Shown here: positions 1 through 7,491 of the stretch, piece by piece
Layout: every line of letters begins with the position of its first letter
How positions within the stretch are numbered: position 1 is the stretch's first letter
DNA from: Gammaproteobacteria bacterium
GTDB lineage: Bacteria; Pseudomonadota; Gammaproteobacteria; Eutrophobiales; Eutrophobiaceae
Assembly (NCBI GenBank): GCA_028819495.1
Contig: JAPPLI010000142.1
Span: forward strand, 1 to 41,550
Length of the DNA stretch: 41,550 bases
Direction: 5' to 3'
Made by a program: the position numbers and the translations under genes
The notes under the pieces: generated by a model
The model's database searches: none
Told to the model about the DNA's origin: nothing
What the model saw: only the letters and a program-made list of their open reading frames with translations

Positions 1-223
1 TAACTATTTCAGTCAGTTAGAAAGGCTTTATTGCCTTCCTGCTGAATCTGTCGCTGCGCCGTTCCCCGGCCTGACTGTCGGCCCTGGCCGCAAGGGTCAT
101 CCGGGACGCCCTGCTGTGCCGCGGCGCCCGCACCGTTGCGGCGGTTGCACACCCGCCGCGGACGTACTGCCGCGCGCCGGTGGCCGCCCCCTGTTTCAAC
201 CGAACTTCCCGTGAGGAACAACC

Positions 224-658
224 ATGAAAACACCATTGAAAACCCTGTTACTGCTCCTTGTTGCCTGCGGCGCATGCGGCGCGGCAGTTATTGACGCGGC
301 CCGGGCGCAATCCTGCTACAGGAGCGTTGGGGTGGGAGAAACCTATTACAGGTTCGGCGAGGGGCCGGCAGCGCAGTGCAACGTTGACGGCGTATGGGGG
401 TCGTCCTTCATCGGCCCGGTTCGCAATGCCACGTTCTCAACAAATGCCAGTATCAGGAAAACCTACAAACAGGCAACGCGTGACGCCAAAAGGGCGTATG
501 ACGATGGCGTTCGGTGCATAGAGAAGTTGCTGGGCAACGAAGACATCGACCGCGCACTGGCCGATGACCACCTGTACCACCTGAAAACCGAATACGAAGA
601 TACGGCAGACTCCTGGGAGGACTGGTATGAAGAGTTTTACGGCAACATGTGTAATTGA
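224..658 (+). CDS. Exported hypothetical protein, 144 aa
   Basis: I do not recognise the family. The first about 28 residues form a signal peptide: a Lys-containing start, a long Leu/Ala/Val core, and a probable cleavage site after ARA or AQS. The mature part is about 115 residues, with four cysteines (near residues 31, 52, 98 and 143), so disulfide bonding in the periplasm is plausible. The C-terminal half is rich in Asp, Glu and Tyr and predicted helical. The ATG follows a purine-rich GAGGAAC box. It is the first gene of a same-strand series of envelope proteins that leads into the DGR target genes. The 223 bases before it hold nothing I can identify. Coding is likely given the clean leader and ribosome site; function is unknown. 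Confidence 0.7.
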   Translation: MKTPLKTLLLLLVACGACGAAVIDAARAQSCYRSVGVGETYYRFGEGPAAQCNVDGVWGSSFIGPVRNATFSTNASIRKTYKQATRDAKRAYDDGVRCIEKLLGNEDIDRALADDHLYHLKTEYEDTADSWEDWYEEFYGNMCN

Positions 659-687
659 ATGCCTTCTATAGACCGCGGAGCCCAGCC

Positions 688-894
688 ATGAACAAATCAA
701 TAATCGCCATCTGTGCTTTATCACTGTCCTTTGCACCTGTGGCGGAGGACGCGGCCCGGTCGCAGACCGCCTCGGAGCAGAAACTGGCCGGTGAGAGTAT
801 CGCCATCCCGGGAAACAAATCCGGGACACACATCTTGTCCTGTATCCCCCGCTGTCCATTCAATCAGGACAAGGCTGATACAGAAACCGATTAA
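688..894 (+). CDS. Short exported ORF, probable relic of a DGR-target lipoprotein gene
   Basis: This is a 68-aa reading frame. An upstream ATG at 655 is also open, but 688 gives a proper hydrophobic leader. Residues about 27-42 (QTASEQKLAGESIAIPG) align with the segment just after the lipobox in the two FGE-fold proteins downstream (QTALERELAGEMVSIPAG and QTALEQELAGEMVSIPAG). The match is also visible at DNA level around 767-815. After the point where the paralogues continue into FRMGDL, the frame diverges and soon stops. I infer the eroded 5' end of a third target gene. It could still be expressed as a small secreted peptide. It lies 29 bases after the preceding gene. Confidence 0.5.
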   Translation: MNKSIIAICALSLSFAPVAEDAARSQTASEQKLAGESIAIPGNKSGTHILSCIPRCPFNQDKADTETD

Positions 895-911
895 TTACCT
901 GGAGTTCGACA

Positions 912-1814
912 ATGACTGAAAAGCCCAAAACCGTCATGCACGGAGAGCCTACTGAAACCAGGAAGGGAAGAACATCCACCGAAGACAAGGCGAAAAAATG
1001 CGGCACACAATGGCCCTGGCCGGCACAGATGTTGTTCGCCCTGGTGATTATAATCGCCGTTGTCGTGTTGCTGGTAGGTCTGCCGACGGCAAGCCTGCTG
1101 GTAACGGAAAGAATGTTTCCCATTTCCGATAGCGTTTCCCTTCGTGGCATGGTGTCATTCTGGGGCGCTATGTTTGCCGCCTTCATTTCTCTGGCCGTGC
1201 TGTTTATCGGTGCCGTTTTCGCCTTCACAGCGCTCAGGGTGGAATCAGGCGCACAGTTTGAGGCGCGTAAAGCTGCGGAGGAAGGGGTTATAGATGGGCT
1301 GAAAAGAACCAAGAAAGATATAGCGGATGTTGAGAGCAGAATCAGGGCTCTCAGAGATAGAATCAGTGATAAAGCCGATGCCATTATCAAAGAAAAAGCA
1401 GATGCCTTCATTGATGAAAACGGCAAAAAGATAGCGAAGGACATGTCCTACGACTATGTCTACACCAAAGATAACGGCGCAAGGATAACCAGGGATATGG
1501 CCAAAGGTTACATCTGCGACAAAGACAACGGCGCACAGATAACCAGAGACGTAGCCAGAAATTATGTCAACGACAACGGCGCAGGAATAACCAGGGAAGT
1601 GGTCGAAAAGTACGCCAGGGAAGACATAGACGGCGCAGAAATGACCAGGCTTGAAAAGATAACCGGAGAGACGGTCGAAAAAATCAGTGCCGAACACATC
1701 ACCGGTTTGATTGATGAAAGATTGTCCTCGCTCGGTTTCTTTGAGAAGTTTCAGGTATTGTTCCTGCGCCGCCGCCCTGACGGGTCGGACTCTCCCGACG
1801 AGGGTCGGCACTGA
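912..1814 (+). CDS. Inner-membrane protein with cytoplasmic or periplasmic coiled-coil repeats, 300 aa
   Basis: The family is not recognised. A charged N-terminal stretch of about 35 residues is followed by two strong transmembrane segments (about residues 37-60 and 76-100), with a short loop between them. The rest is a charged, helical domain. From about residue 175 it carries imperfect repeats of about 17-20 residues built on 'DNGA-ITRD-A--Y' (for example KDNGARITRDMAKGY, then KDNGAQITRDVARNY, then NDNGAGITREVVEKY), which looks like a long coiled coil or rod. The start at 912 follows a GGAG box. The gene lies 17 bases after the relic ORF at 688-894 and is followed by another membrane-anchored protein. 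A structural, trans-envelope or scaffolding role is an inference only. Confidence 0.7.
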   Translation: MTEKPKTVMHGEPTETRKGRTSTEDKAKKCGTQWPWPAQMLFALVIIIAVVVLLVGLPTASLLVTERMFPISDSVSLRGMVSFWGAMFAAFISLAVLFIGAVFAFTALRVESGAQFEARKAAEEGVIDGLKRTKKDIADVESRIRALRDRISDKADAIIKEKADAFIDENGKKIAKDMSYDYVYTKDNGARITRDMAKGYICDKDNGAQITRDVARNYVNDNGAGITREVVEKYAREDIDGAEMTRLEKITGETVEKISAEHITGLIDERLSSLGFFEKFQVLFLRRRPDGSDSPDEGRH

Positions 1815-1902
1815 CGCCGGTTGTTCTCACAAGATAGACAGCGCAAATGTTGCGTGACAATCAAAATGATGGAAAAACGGGGGCGGGTTCAGGCTGAAAG
1901 AA

Positions 1903-3318
1903 ATGAAGTTTATCAAACGCTGTATTGAGCTGATTGGCAAGGCACTGGGCTGGCCAATCAGGATGCTGTACGAGGTCATGTGGAAACCGCGACATTACAT
2001 CAAAGTACGCCCTGCCTGCCTGACGGCTTTCGTTGCGCTGACCGGTTTTGCTTTGGCGTTGTTAATATTTTTGGAATTTCTTACCAGTAATCACAACTTG
2101 CGATTGCGATTGCCAGAATGTTCCGGGCCAGCCGCAATACCGTCGTTCCCGCCAATGCGGGTATCTGGTGGTAGCGGCAGTTCTGCTCGCAACATAGCAG
2201 TTGACCCAAACGAAAACACCTGGGTAGATAAGCTGGCGAATATTTTTTGTGATAGCGGCAGGCATCAGTCCATTACCCATAATACTGGTACGATTTCCAT
2301 AAGGAACTTGGTAATAGACCAGAACAAAAACCCATGGATAGACGACTTGTTGGAGGTTCTGCGCCGTGCAGTTGAGTCTCAAGTCGCTGACATGGAGGCA
2401 CGTAAGCACATTCTCAGTGCCATTAACTCGAATTTGACGGAAATAAACAAACAGCTTGGCAATCAGAGGACATTGCTCCCGTGTAACCCCACCGGAACAC
2501 AGGCGGGTGAGGGATGCGCCAACAACCGCGACGTACTGGTTATCCTCGAACAGGACGCGTCGGCCAGCAAACTGAAAGATGCCCTCGAACAAATACAAAA
2601 ACAGCTGAGTGATAACAACAGCCCTGCCCTCAACGTGGTAATTGACCCCGAGAAAAACCAAGCATTTATAGAAGCCATGAAAGCCGTCGGCAGTCCCCAG
2701 TCATGCGTCACGGACGCCGGTAAAAATCGCGGCAGTGACAGCAAAAGCCCCGCCTGTGATGTGATAGTAACCCTGGAAGAACCCCTGTGGGTTAATAACC
2801 TGGTAAAAGCACTTCATGGCGTGGTTGAGTTTTACGCCATAGACCCGGCAATACGCTCGGACATCAAGGAACACTTGAAATGTGATAACGGCAAGCATTT
2901 GTCCGTATCCGGTCTTATTCGCTTCAGCGGCGGCGAGCATTCACTTGATGGCGCCGCAAAAGACAGTATAGGCAGCTTTGTGACGCGAATTGACAGGCGG
3001 GCGAGCAGGTGGGGCGTGTTCGGCTTCGCCAGTGAGGCAGGGGATGCAGAGGAGAACCGACAACTTTCCTGGCAACGCGCATGTGCGGTCAAAGAACACA
3101 TTTGCAAGAATGATGCTGACTCGTCGTTATGTAAGCTTGACTGCGAAACTTACCCGAAGGACAGGAGTGGGCGGACAGCAACCAGGCTACAATGCTTGCC
3201 CGTTGAGGGAGATGAGAAAACTTATCCCCTGATCTGCTTCCTGGGAGAACAACATTTCATCAACGGCGTAGCCGACAGCCGTAGCGTGGTCATCGCCGCT
3301 TGCAAGGCAAAGGAATAA
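1903..3318 (+). CDS. Membrane-anchored protein with a divergent OmpA-like C-terminal domain, 471 aa
   Basis: A single transmembrane segment lies at about residues 42-63, giving a short cytoplasmic tail and a large periplasmic part. The middle region repeats a motif of the form 'V-DPNENTWVDKL' at least four times: AVDPNENTWVDKL, VIDQNKNPWIDDL, VIDPEKNQAFIEAM and VTLEEPLWVNNL. These are separated by Cys-containing loops. The last about 150 residues resemble an OmpA-family peptidoglycan-binding domain: a start strand like 'IRFSGGEHSLDGAAKDSI', then 'FGFASEAGDAEENRQLSWQRACAVKEHI', broken here only for description, and an SRSVVIAAC ending. The match is by pattern and is divergent. Together with its membrane-anchored neighbour it could tether an envelope complex to the cell wall. 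Confidence 0.65.
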   Translation: MKFIKRCIELIGKALGWPIRMLYEVMWKPRHYIKVRPACLTAFVALTGFALALLIFLEFLTSNHNLRLRLPECSGPAAIPSFPPMRVSGGSGSSARNIAVDPNENTWVDKLANIFCDSGRHQSITHNTGTISIRNLVIDQNKNPWIDDLLEVLRRAVESQVADMEARKHILSAINSNLTEINKQLGNQRTLLPCNPTGTQAGEGCANNRDVLVILEQDASASKLKDALEQIQKQLSDNNSPALNVVIDPEKNQAFIEAMKAVGSPQSCVTDAGKNRGSDSKSPACDVIVTLEEPLWVNNLVKALHGVVEFYAIDPAIRSDIKEHLKCDNGKHLSVSGLIRFSGGEHSLDGAAKDSIGSFVTRIDRRASRWGVFGFASEAGDAEENRQLSWQRACAVKEHICKNDADSSLCKLDCETYPKDRSGRTATRLQCLPVEGDEKTYPLICFLGEQHFINGVADSRSVVIAACKAKE

Positions 3319-3461
3319 GCAGTGGGCAACCGCCACCATTTCTTGTCCTCCCCTCGACTCATTCCGCATTGGAAAAGTCTGGCATCAGGAACCTGCTTAA
3401 AAAATTCCCTTACCCCAGGACAGAACTTCCTATGTCTTTAACTACCAGATGGAGGCCAACC

Positions 3462-4049
3462 GTGAACAAACCTGTAACGATTGTCTTTGCGTTATTAATG
3501 TCCACTACGACCGTAGCGGAAGAAAAACCAAGCAAGGAAGATACGATAGCTTGGCTGTATGAAAGAATAGCAGTAATAGAAACACCAAAATTTGACCATG
3601 TTACCGATGATGATCTGGAATACAGCACTGAGTTGCGACGGCAGGCAATTGATTTTCCAGAAGATGGTACAACAATTAAGATAGATTATGTCGAGCACGA
3701 CGATTGGAAGGTTTCTAAAAGTGGTAGTATTGGATTTAGACAATATACGTGGACAGCAAGCGCAAAACTATCAGATATGTCATCAAATGTTGAGCTTGAA
3801 ACACTTCCTACTGGTGATCCTGAAGTATTTACTTCACATTATATGTATATAAGATTGTCATGCTCTTTAAAAGTCTGTTTCAATGGTGAACGAACTCATA
3901 CGCATGGCGATTCGCACACCTTTAATGAATCTTGGAACAGCCGGTCGTTATTGATTCCAAGAGCCATAGCAGATAGGGTGCAAAAAGCGCTCTCCCATCT
4001 GATAACACTTTCCGGAGGAAAAGATAAAGTTTCGGAAGACTTGTTCTGA
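3462..4049 (+). CDS. Exported hypothetical protein, 195 aa, GTG start
   Basis: I prefer the GTG at 3462 because a perfect GGAGG (3451-3455) sits 6 bases before it, and translation from there gives a compact signal peptide ending TTTVAEE. Longer in-frame starts (3300, 3432) would bury this leader. The mature protein has no domain I recognise. It is acidic at the start (KPSKEDTIAWLYERIAV), then has a central mixed segment with DYVEHDDWKVSKSGS and a Cys pair in 'LSCSLKVCFNG'. The A+T content is higher than in the neighbours, which suggests a different origin. It overlaps the preceding gene in neither frame. Confidence 0.6.
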   Translation: MNKPVTIVFALLMSTTTVAEEKPSKEDTIAWLYERIAVIETPKFDHVTDDDLEYSTELRRQAIDFPEDGTTIKIDYVEHDDWKVSKSGSIGFRQYTWTASAKLSDMSSNVELETLPTGDPEVFTSHYMYIRLSCSLKVCFNGERTHTHGDSHTFNESWNSRSLLIPRAIADRVQKALSHLITLSGGKDKVSEDLF

Positions 4050-4122
4050 ACTGAATGATCTTGACCGGCATGTGTTCATGGAGTCGGGCCAAAATAAACT
4101 GTGGTCTGATGAGCGGTTCTCC

Positions 4123-4180
4123 ATGCAACGCGCGGACACCCGCTTGCCCCAGGTCATCGACGACTGCCAGGAACAGACAC
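4123..4180 (+). pseudogene. 5' remnant of an avd-like gene
   Basis: The bases from the ATG at 4123 translate to MQRADTRLPQVIDDCQE. The intact Avd-like protein at 7492 starts MQPTNPNLPRVIDDCHE. The DNA is nearly identical over the segment encoding LPxVIDDC (about 4144-4170). After this the similarity ends, and the frame runs into unrelated sequence and into the next gene. I read it as the surviving first codons of a deleted or decayed avd copy. The surrounding 4050-4282 holds no other gene I can support. Confidence 0.6.
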
Positions 4181-4282
4181 GACCAACCCGCACAACACAC
4201 AAACTACGAAAAACAAAAAGCTGCTCAACCAATGAATCCCCGGATTCCCCCGGGAATTTCACAATATCGGGAGGTCACAACC

Positions 4283-5194
4283 ATGAAATCCCACGACGCC
4301 AACACATTCCGTATCTCGGAAGTTCTCATGAAATCCTGTTCCCTGGCAATCAAAAACATGACCGGTCTGCTCATCCTGTCCGTAGTGCTGTTCCTGGTGC
4401 TGGACTTCACCTATGACTCCATTGAAGACACACTGTCAGAGCTTATACGGTATGGATACGTGGACGCGTGTATACAAGGTTTGAATCAACTGGATTTATG
4501 CTGGCTATCGTCGGTTGTATATCGTCGCTATACGGAGGCAGGCGGCGTCCCCCTGTTCAGATACCTGTCTCCGGCAGCGTTCATATTTTTCAGTTTTCTC
4601 CTGCCCGTCGCCATCATCAGGCTGCTGTTTGCCGGCGACACGCCGACGGGGAGTTTTATAGAGCGGGTTGTTCATAACTACGGGCTCATCGCCAGCGAGG
4701 GTTTTATTGTCAGCTCGTTCCGGTATATCTGTGCGTTTGTCGCGCAGGTGGTGTTGTTCATCTACCTGCCGGTGGTATTGGGAGTGTTCATATTTGCCCT
4801 GGCCGTCATGCTGGAGTCGTTCTGGATTTTGGGTCTCCTGTTACTTCTCGGTGCAGGATATATCTACGTGTTATTCAGGTTCACGGCCGTGTTTCAACTG
4901 GCGTATGTATTCATTTCCACAGAAAACCTGGGCATATGGCAAAGCTGGCGGCGCGGTTACGCCCTGTCTGCCCCATCCTGGGGAAGGATTTCCACGCTGT
5001 TCGCCATCATCCTGCCCCTGCTCCTGTTGCTGTTTGCCGGCATTCTGGTCATGTTATTGCCCGGTGAAGCGCCGGATGGTCTGGGCACACTCGTATCGTC
5101 CCACGTCATCAACTTTTTATATGTGGTTCTCAGTGCCATATTGTCCGCAGTGTGCTACCGTGAACTGAAAAGACAGGATAAGCTGGGCATTTGA
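4283..5194 (+). CDS. Polytopic inner-membrane protein, 303 aa
   Basis: The ATG at 4283 is preceded by GGGAGG at a good distance. A longer open frame from 4055 runs through the avd remnant and is not the real start. About six transmembrane segments are visible, at roughly residues 28-46, 96-115, 150-175, 178-205, 235-260 and 270-290. The overall look (a first helix after a charged start, a large loop with Cys and Trp, then tightly paired helices) resembles the broad DUF975/YciC-type membrane proteins, but I cannot assign it firmly. It directly precedes the two variable lipoproteins, so a role in their export or anchoring is possible but unproven. Confidence 0.65.
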   Translation: MKSHDANTFRISEVLMKSCSLAIKNMTGLLILSVVLFLVLDFTYDSIEDTLSELIRYGYVDACIQGLNQLDLCWLSSVVYRRYTEAGGVPLFRYLSPAAFIFFSFLLPVAIIRLLFAGDTPTGSFIERVVHNYGLIASEGFIVSSFRYICAFVAQVVLFIYLPVVLGVFIFALAVMLESFWILGLLLLLGAGYIYVLFRFTAVFQLAYVFISTENLGIWQSWRRGYALSAPSWGRISTLFAIILPLLLLLFAGILVMLLPGEAPDGLGTLVSSHVINFLYVVLSAILSAVCYRELKRQDKLGI

Positions 5195-5291
5195 TGATGC
5201 AGACATTGTGTCGGCCGGATGGCCCGAAGATTAGCACTACCATCAGCTCCGGCAAACAGGTTAAACCGAACATCAGACGAGGACATTATTG

Positions 5292-6233
5292 ATGAAATCA
5301 GTCAACATTGTTTACCTGCTGTGTTTCACCATCGTGATTGCCGGTTGCAGCTTCGCTAAGAAACAAGCTGCCTGGCAGCAGACGGCCCTGGAGCGGGAAC
5401 TGGCCGGCGAGATGGTGTCCATCCCCGCCGGCACGTTCCGCATGGGGGACTTGAGCGGGGCGGGTTGGGATGATGAGGAACCCGTTCGCAGCGTGACGGT
5501 GCCGGCCTTCAGGTTAGGCAAATACGAAGTCACGGTGAGCCGGTTCAGGGCCTTTGTCGAGGCAACGGGGTATCGCACGGACGCCGAGCGAGATGCAGAC
5601 GGGTACGCAGGTTGTTTCTCCGAGCAGTCAGAGGGCTATTGGGACTGGGTGCCGAACCGCAGTTGGCGCGACCCGGGCTACCCGGTTGAAGATGACCAAC
5701 CGGTGGCGTGTGTGAGCTGGAACGATGCCCAGGCGTTTATTAACTGGCTGAATGAGAAGGCCGGTGGTAATTACCGCCTGCCCAGTGAGGCGGAATGGGA
5801 ATATGCGGCCCGGGCCGGCAGCACCACGGAGTATTACTTCGGCGACAGTGAGTCGGAGTTGTGCCGGTATGCCAACCACGCGGACCGCAGTACGTATTTT
5901 AACTGGCGCAACGAGTCCTGCTCTGATGGTGTGGGCAACCTCGCGGCGGTGGTCGGGAGTTACCATCCGAACGGTTTTGGTCTGTATGACATGCACGGTA
6001 ATGTATGGGAGTGGGTGCAGGACTGCTGGCATGACAATTATGAAGGCGCACCAACGGACGGCAGCGCCTGGACGAACGGTGATTGCAGCCGGCGCGTGGT
6101 TCGGGGCGGTGCCTGGTACGGCCTTGCGGGGGACCTGCGTTCCGCCAACCGCTCCAGGGGCGACCGCGCGGACCGCCACGGCTACGGCGGCGGCGGCGGC
6201 CTCGTCGGCTTCCGCCTGGCCCAGGACGAATAG
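5292..6233 (+). CDS. DGR-type variable lipoprotein A, FGE-sulfatase/C-type lectin fold, 313 aa
   Basis: The ATG at 5292 has GAGGA 8 bases upstream; the TTG just before it is less likely. The leader ends in a clear lipobox, VIAGC, so Cys19 should be lipidated and the protein surface- or periplasm-anchored. Residues about 45-313 are a formylglycine-generating-enzyme (SUMF1/EgtB-type) domain: MVSIPAGTFRMGD, FRLGKYEVT, ACVSWNDAQAFINWLN, YRLPSEAEWEYAARAGS, GLYDMHGNVWEWVQDCW, RVVRGGAW and VGFRLAQDE. In DGRs this fold carries the variable repeat at its C-terminus, as here (residues 271-313, bases 6102-6230). Compared with paralogue B it has six extra codons in the variable loop. It probably binds a ligand rather than acting as an FGE enzyme. 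The stop is followed by an 80-base conserved tail and a hairpin. Confidence 0.9.
   Translation: MKSVNIVYLLCFTIVIAGCSFAKKQAAWQQTALERELAGEMVSIPAGTFRMGDLSGAGWDDEEPVRSVTVPAFRLGKYEVTVSRFRAFVEATGYRTDAERDADGYAGCFSEQSEGYWDWVPNRSWRDPGYPVEDDQPVACVSWNDAQAFINWLNEKAGGNYRLPSEAEWEYAARAGSTTEYYFGDSESELCRYANHADRSTYFNWRNESCSDGVGNLAAVVGSYHPNGFGLYDMHGNVWEWVQDCWHDNYEGAPTDGSAWTNGDCSRRVVRGGAWYGLAGDLRSANRSRGDRADRHGYGGGGGLVGFRLAQDE
6102..6230 (+). repeat. Variable repeat (VR) of DGR target A
   Basis: This 129-base segment runs from the CGG codon of RGGAW to the last sense codon. Aligned with the VR of gene B, its invariant codons are identical down to the third base, except for the final codon. The variable codons (TAC, GGC, CTT, TCC, GGC, GCG, CAC, TAC, GGC) differ from B only at first or second positions and fit an AAC, AAT or ACG template. 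It contains a run GGC-GGC-GGC-GGC-CTC-GTC absent from B. The last about 23 bases before the stop are shared and would be the homing-initiation (IMH-like) part. Confidence 0.8.
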
Positions 6234-6312
6234 AACGAAGGCGCTATACCGGGTATGTGCACATGACTTTCTACCGGGATTCCCTTTGTACTTTCCCCTC
6301 TTTCCCTTTTTT

Positions 6313-6333
6313 ACCCGGCGTTGTTCGACGGGT
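6313..6333 (+). other. Hairpin downstream of VR A
   Basis: ACCCGGCG and CGACGGGT form an 8-bp stem with one mismatch around a TTGTT loop. It begins exactly 80 bases after the stop codon of target A, the same offset as the hairpin after target B, and follows a pyrimidine-rich tract. DGRs are known to use a hairpin downstream of the VR in homing; a transcription attenuator is the other reading. Confidence 0.55.
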
Positions 6334-6356
6334 CGCGATATTTCAGGAGCTTTCTT

Positions 6357-7367
6357 ATGCAAACCACAGATAATTCCCGGGACACTAATGTCAATGTTTT
6401 TTATCTGCTGTGTTTCACAGTCATCATTGCCAATTGCAGCTTCAGTGGTGCACAAGAGTCCCTGCAGCAGACGGCTCTGGAGCAGGAACTGGCAGGTGAG
6501 ATGGTGTCCATCCCCGCCGGCACCTTCCGCATGGGGGACTTGTGGGAGACCAATGGTGTTGAGCAATCGCCTCACCATGAAACCCAATGGCGCAACGCCG
6601 GCCTGACACCAGCAGTGTGGCGTGATAGTGTTGAAAAACCATTTCACCTGCACCCTGTAAGGGTGGCCAACTACTTGTTAACATCCCTTAAATTACCAAC
6701 CTATAGGCCGATTCGCGTCACGGTGCCGGCCTTCCGGCTGGGCAAGTACGAGGTAACCTTTGCCCAGTGGGACGCCTGTGTGGCGGACGGGGGGTGTAAT
6801 GGTTATTCTCCTCATGATGGGCCTTATATGTACGACGAAGTAGGCCGGGTAGTGGGTGTAGAAGATAGCTGGGGTCGCGGCAACCGCCCGGTCATCAACG
6901 TTTCCTGGGATGATGCTCAATCCTTCATTCGCTGGCTGAACGGGAAGACCGGTGGCAATTACCGCTTGCCGAGTGAGGCGGAATGGGAGTATGCGGCCCG
7001 GGCCGGCAGTACTACGGAGTACAGTTGGGGCGATGACATCGGCAGTAACCGGGCGAACTGTCACAATATTTATTGTGGCGACTCGTGGGACTACACCGCG
7101 CCGGTGGGCAGTTTTCCGGCCAATCCCTGGGGCTTGCACGACATGCACGGCAACATATGGGAGTGGGTACAGGATTGTTGGCATAACAGTTATGAGGGCG
7201 CGCCGGCGGACGGTAGCGCCTGGACGAGTGGGGATTGTAGCCGGCGCGTGATTCGGGGCGGTGCCTGGGACCACGATGCGGGGGACCTGCGTTCCGCCAA
7301 CCGCGGCAGGAACGACCGCACGGACCGCGACGGCAACAACGGCTTCCGCCTGGCCCAGGACGAGTAG
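6357..7367 (+). CDS. DGR-type variable protein B, FGE-sulfatase/C-type lectin fold, 336 aa
   Basis: This is a paralogue of the preceding gene, with the same domain order: MVSIPAGTFRMGD, FRLGKYEVTF, INVSWDDAQSFIRWLN, YRLPSEAEWEYAARAGS, GLHDMHGNIWEWVQDCW, RVIRGGAW and NGFRLAQDE. The ATG at 6357 follows AGGAG. Three things are odd. The first 12 residues (MQTTDNSRDTNV) precede the hydrophobic leader and resemble the start of Avd. The lipobox is degenerate (IIANC, Asn at -1), so lipidation is doubtful. About 45 extra residues (about 64-115) sit between FRMGDL and RVTVPAF and have no counterpart in A. Outside the VR the differences from A are ordinary, mostly synonymous drift. Confidence 0.88.
   Translation: MQTTDNSRDTNVNVFYLLCFTVIIANCSFSGAQESLQQTALEQELAGEMVSIPAGTFRMGDLWETNGVEQSPHHETQWRNAGLTPAVWRDSVEKPFHLHPVRVANYLLTSLKLPTYRPIRVTVPAFRLGKYEVTFAQWDACVADGGCNGYSPHDGPYMYDEVGRVVGVEDSWGRGNRPVINVSWDDAQSFIRWLNGKTGGNYRLPSEAEWEYAARAGSTTEYSWGDDIGSNRANCHNIYCGDSWDYTAPVGSFPANPWGLHDMHGNIWEWVQDCWHNSYEGAPADGSAWTSGDCSRRVIRGGAWDHDAGDLRSANRGRNDRTDRDGNNGFRLAQDE
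7254..7364 (+). repeat. Variable repeat (VR) of DGR target B
   Basis: This 111-base segment corresponds to the VR of target A. It keeps more adenines: AAC at three of the variable codons and ACG where A has GCG, so it is closer to the inferred template. Substituted codons are GAC, CAC, GAT, GGC and GAC. The 3' part encoding GFRLAQD is identical to A at the base level. No third-position change occurs within the aligned variable part. Confidence 0.8.
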
Positions 7368-7446
7368 AACGAAGACGCTATACCGGATACCTGCACAAGA
7401 CTTTCTACCGGGATTCCCTTTGTGCTTTTTCCTCTTTCCCTTTTCC

Positions 7447-7467
7447 GCCCGGCGCGCAGCGCCGGGC
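7447..7467 (+). other. Perfect hairpin downstream of VR B
   Basis: GCCCGGCGC and GCGCCGGGC make a perfect 9-bp stem with a GCA loop. It begins exactly 80 bases after the stop of target B and 25 bases before the avd-like start codon. The stem differs in sequence from the one after target A but keeps its pairing and spacing, which argues for selection on structure. There is no U-tract after it, so an ordinary intrinsic terminator is unlikely. Confidence 0.65.
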
Positions 7468-7491
7468 CGCAATTCATTGAGGCAAGCGCCC

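Noticed and set aside
1..223. Possible template repeat or gene end at the window start
   Set aside because: I compared this GC-rich stretch with the VR sequences and found no matching invariant bases. Open frames on the minus strand here have no ribosome site.
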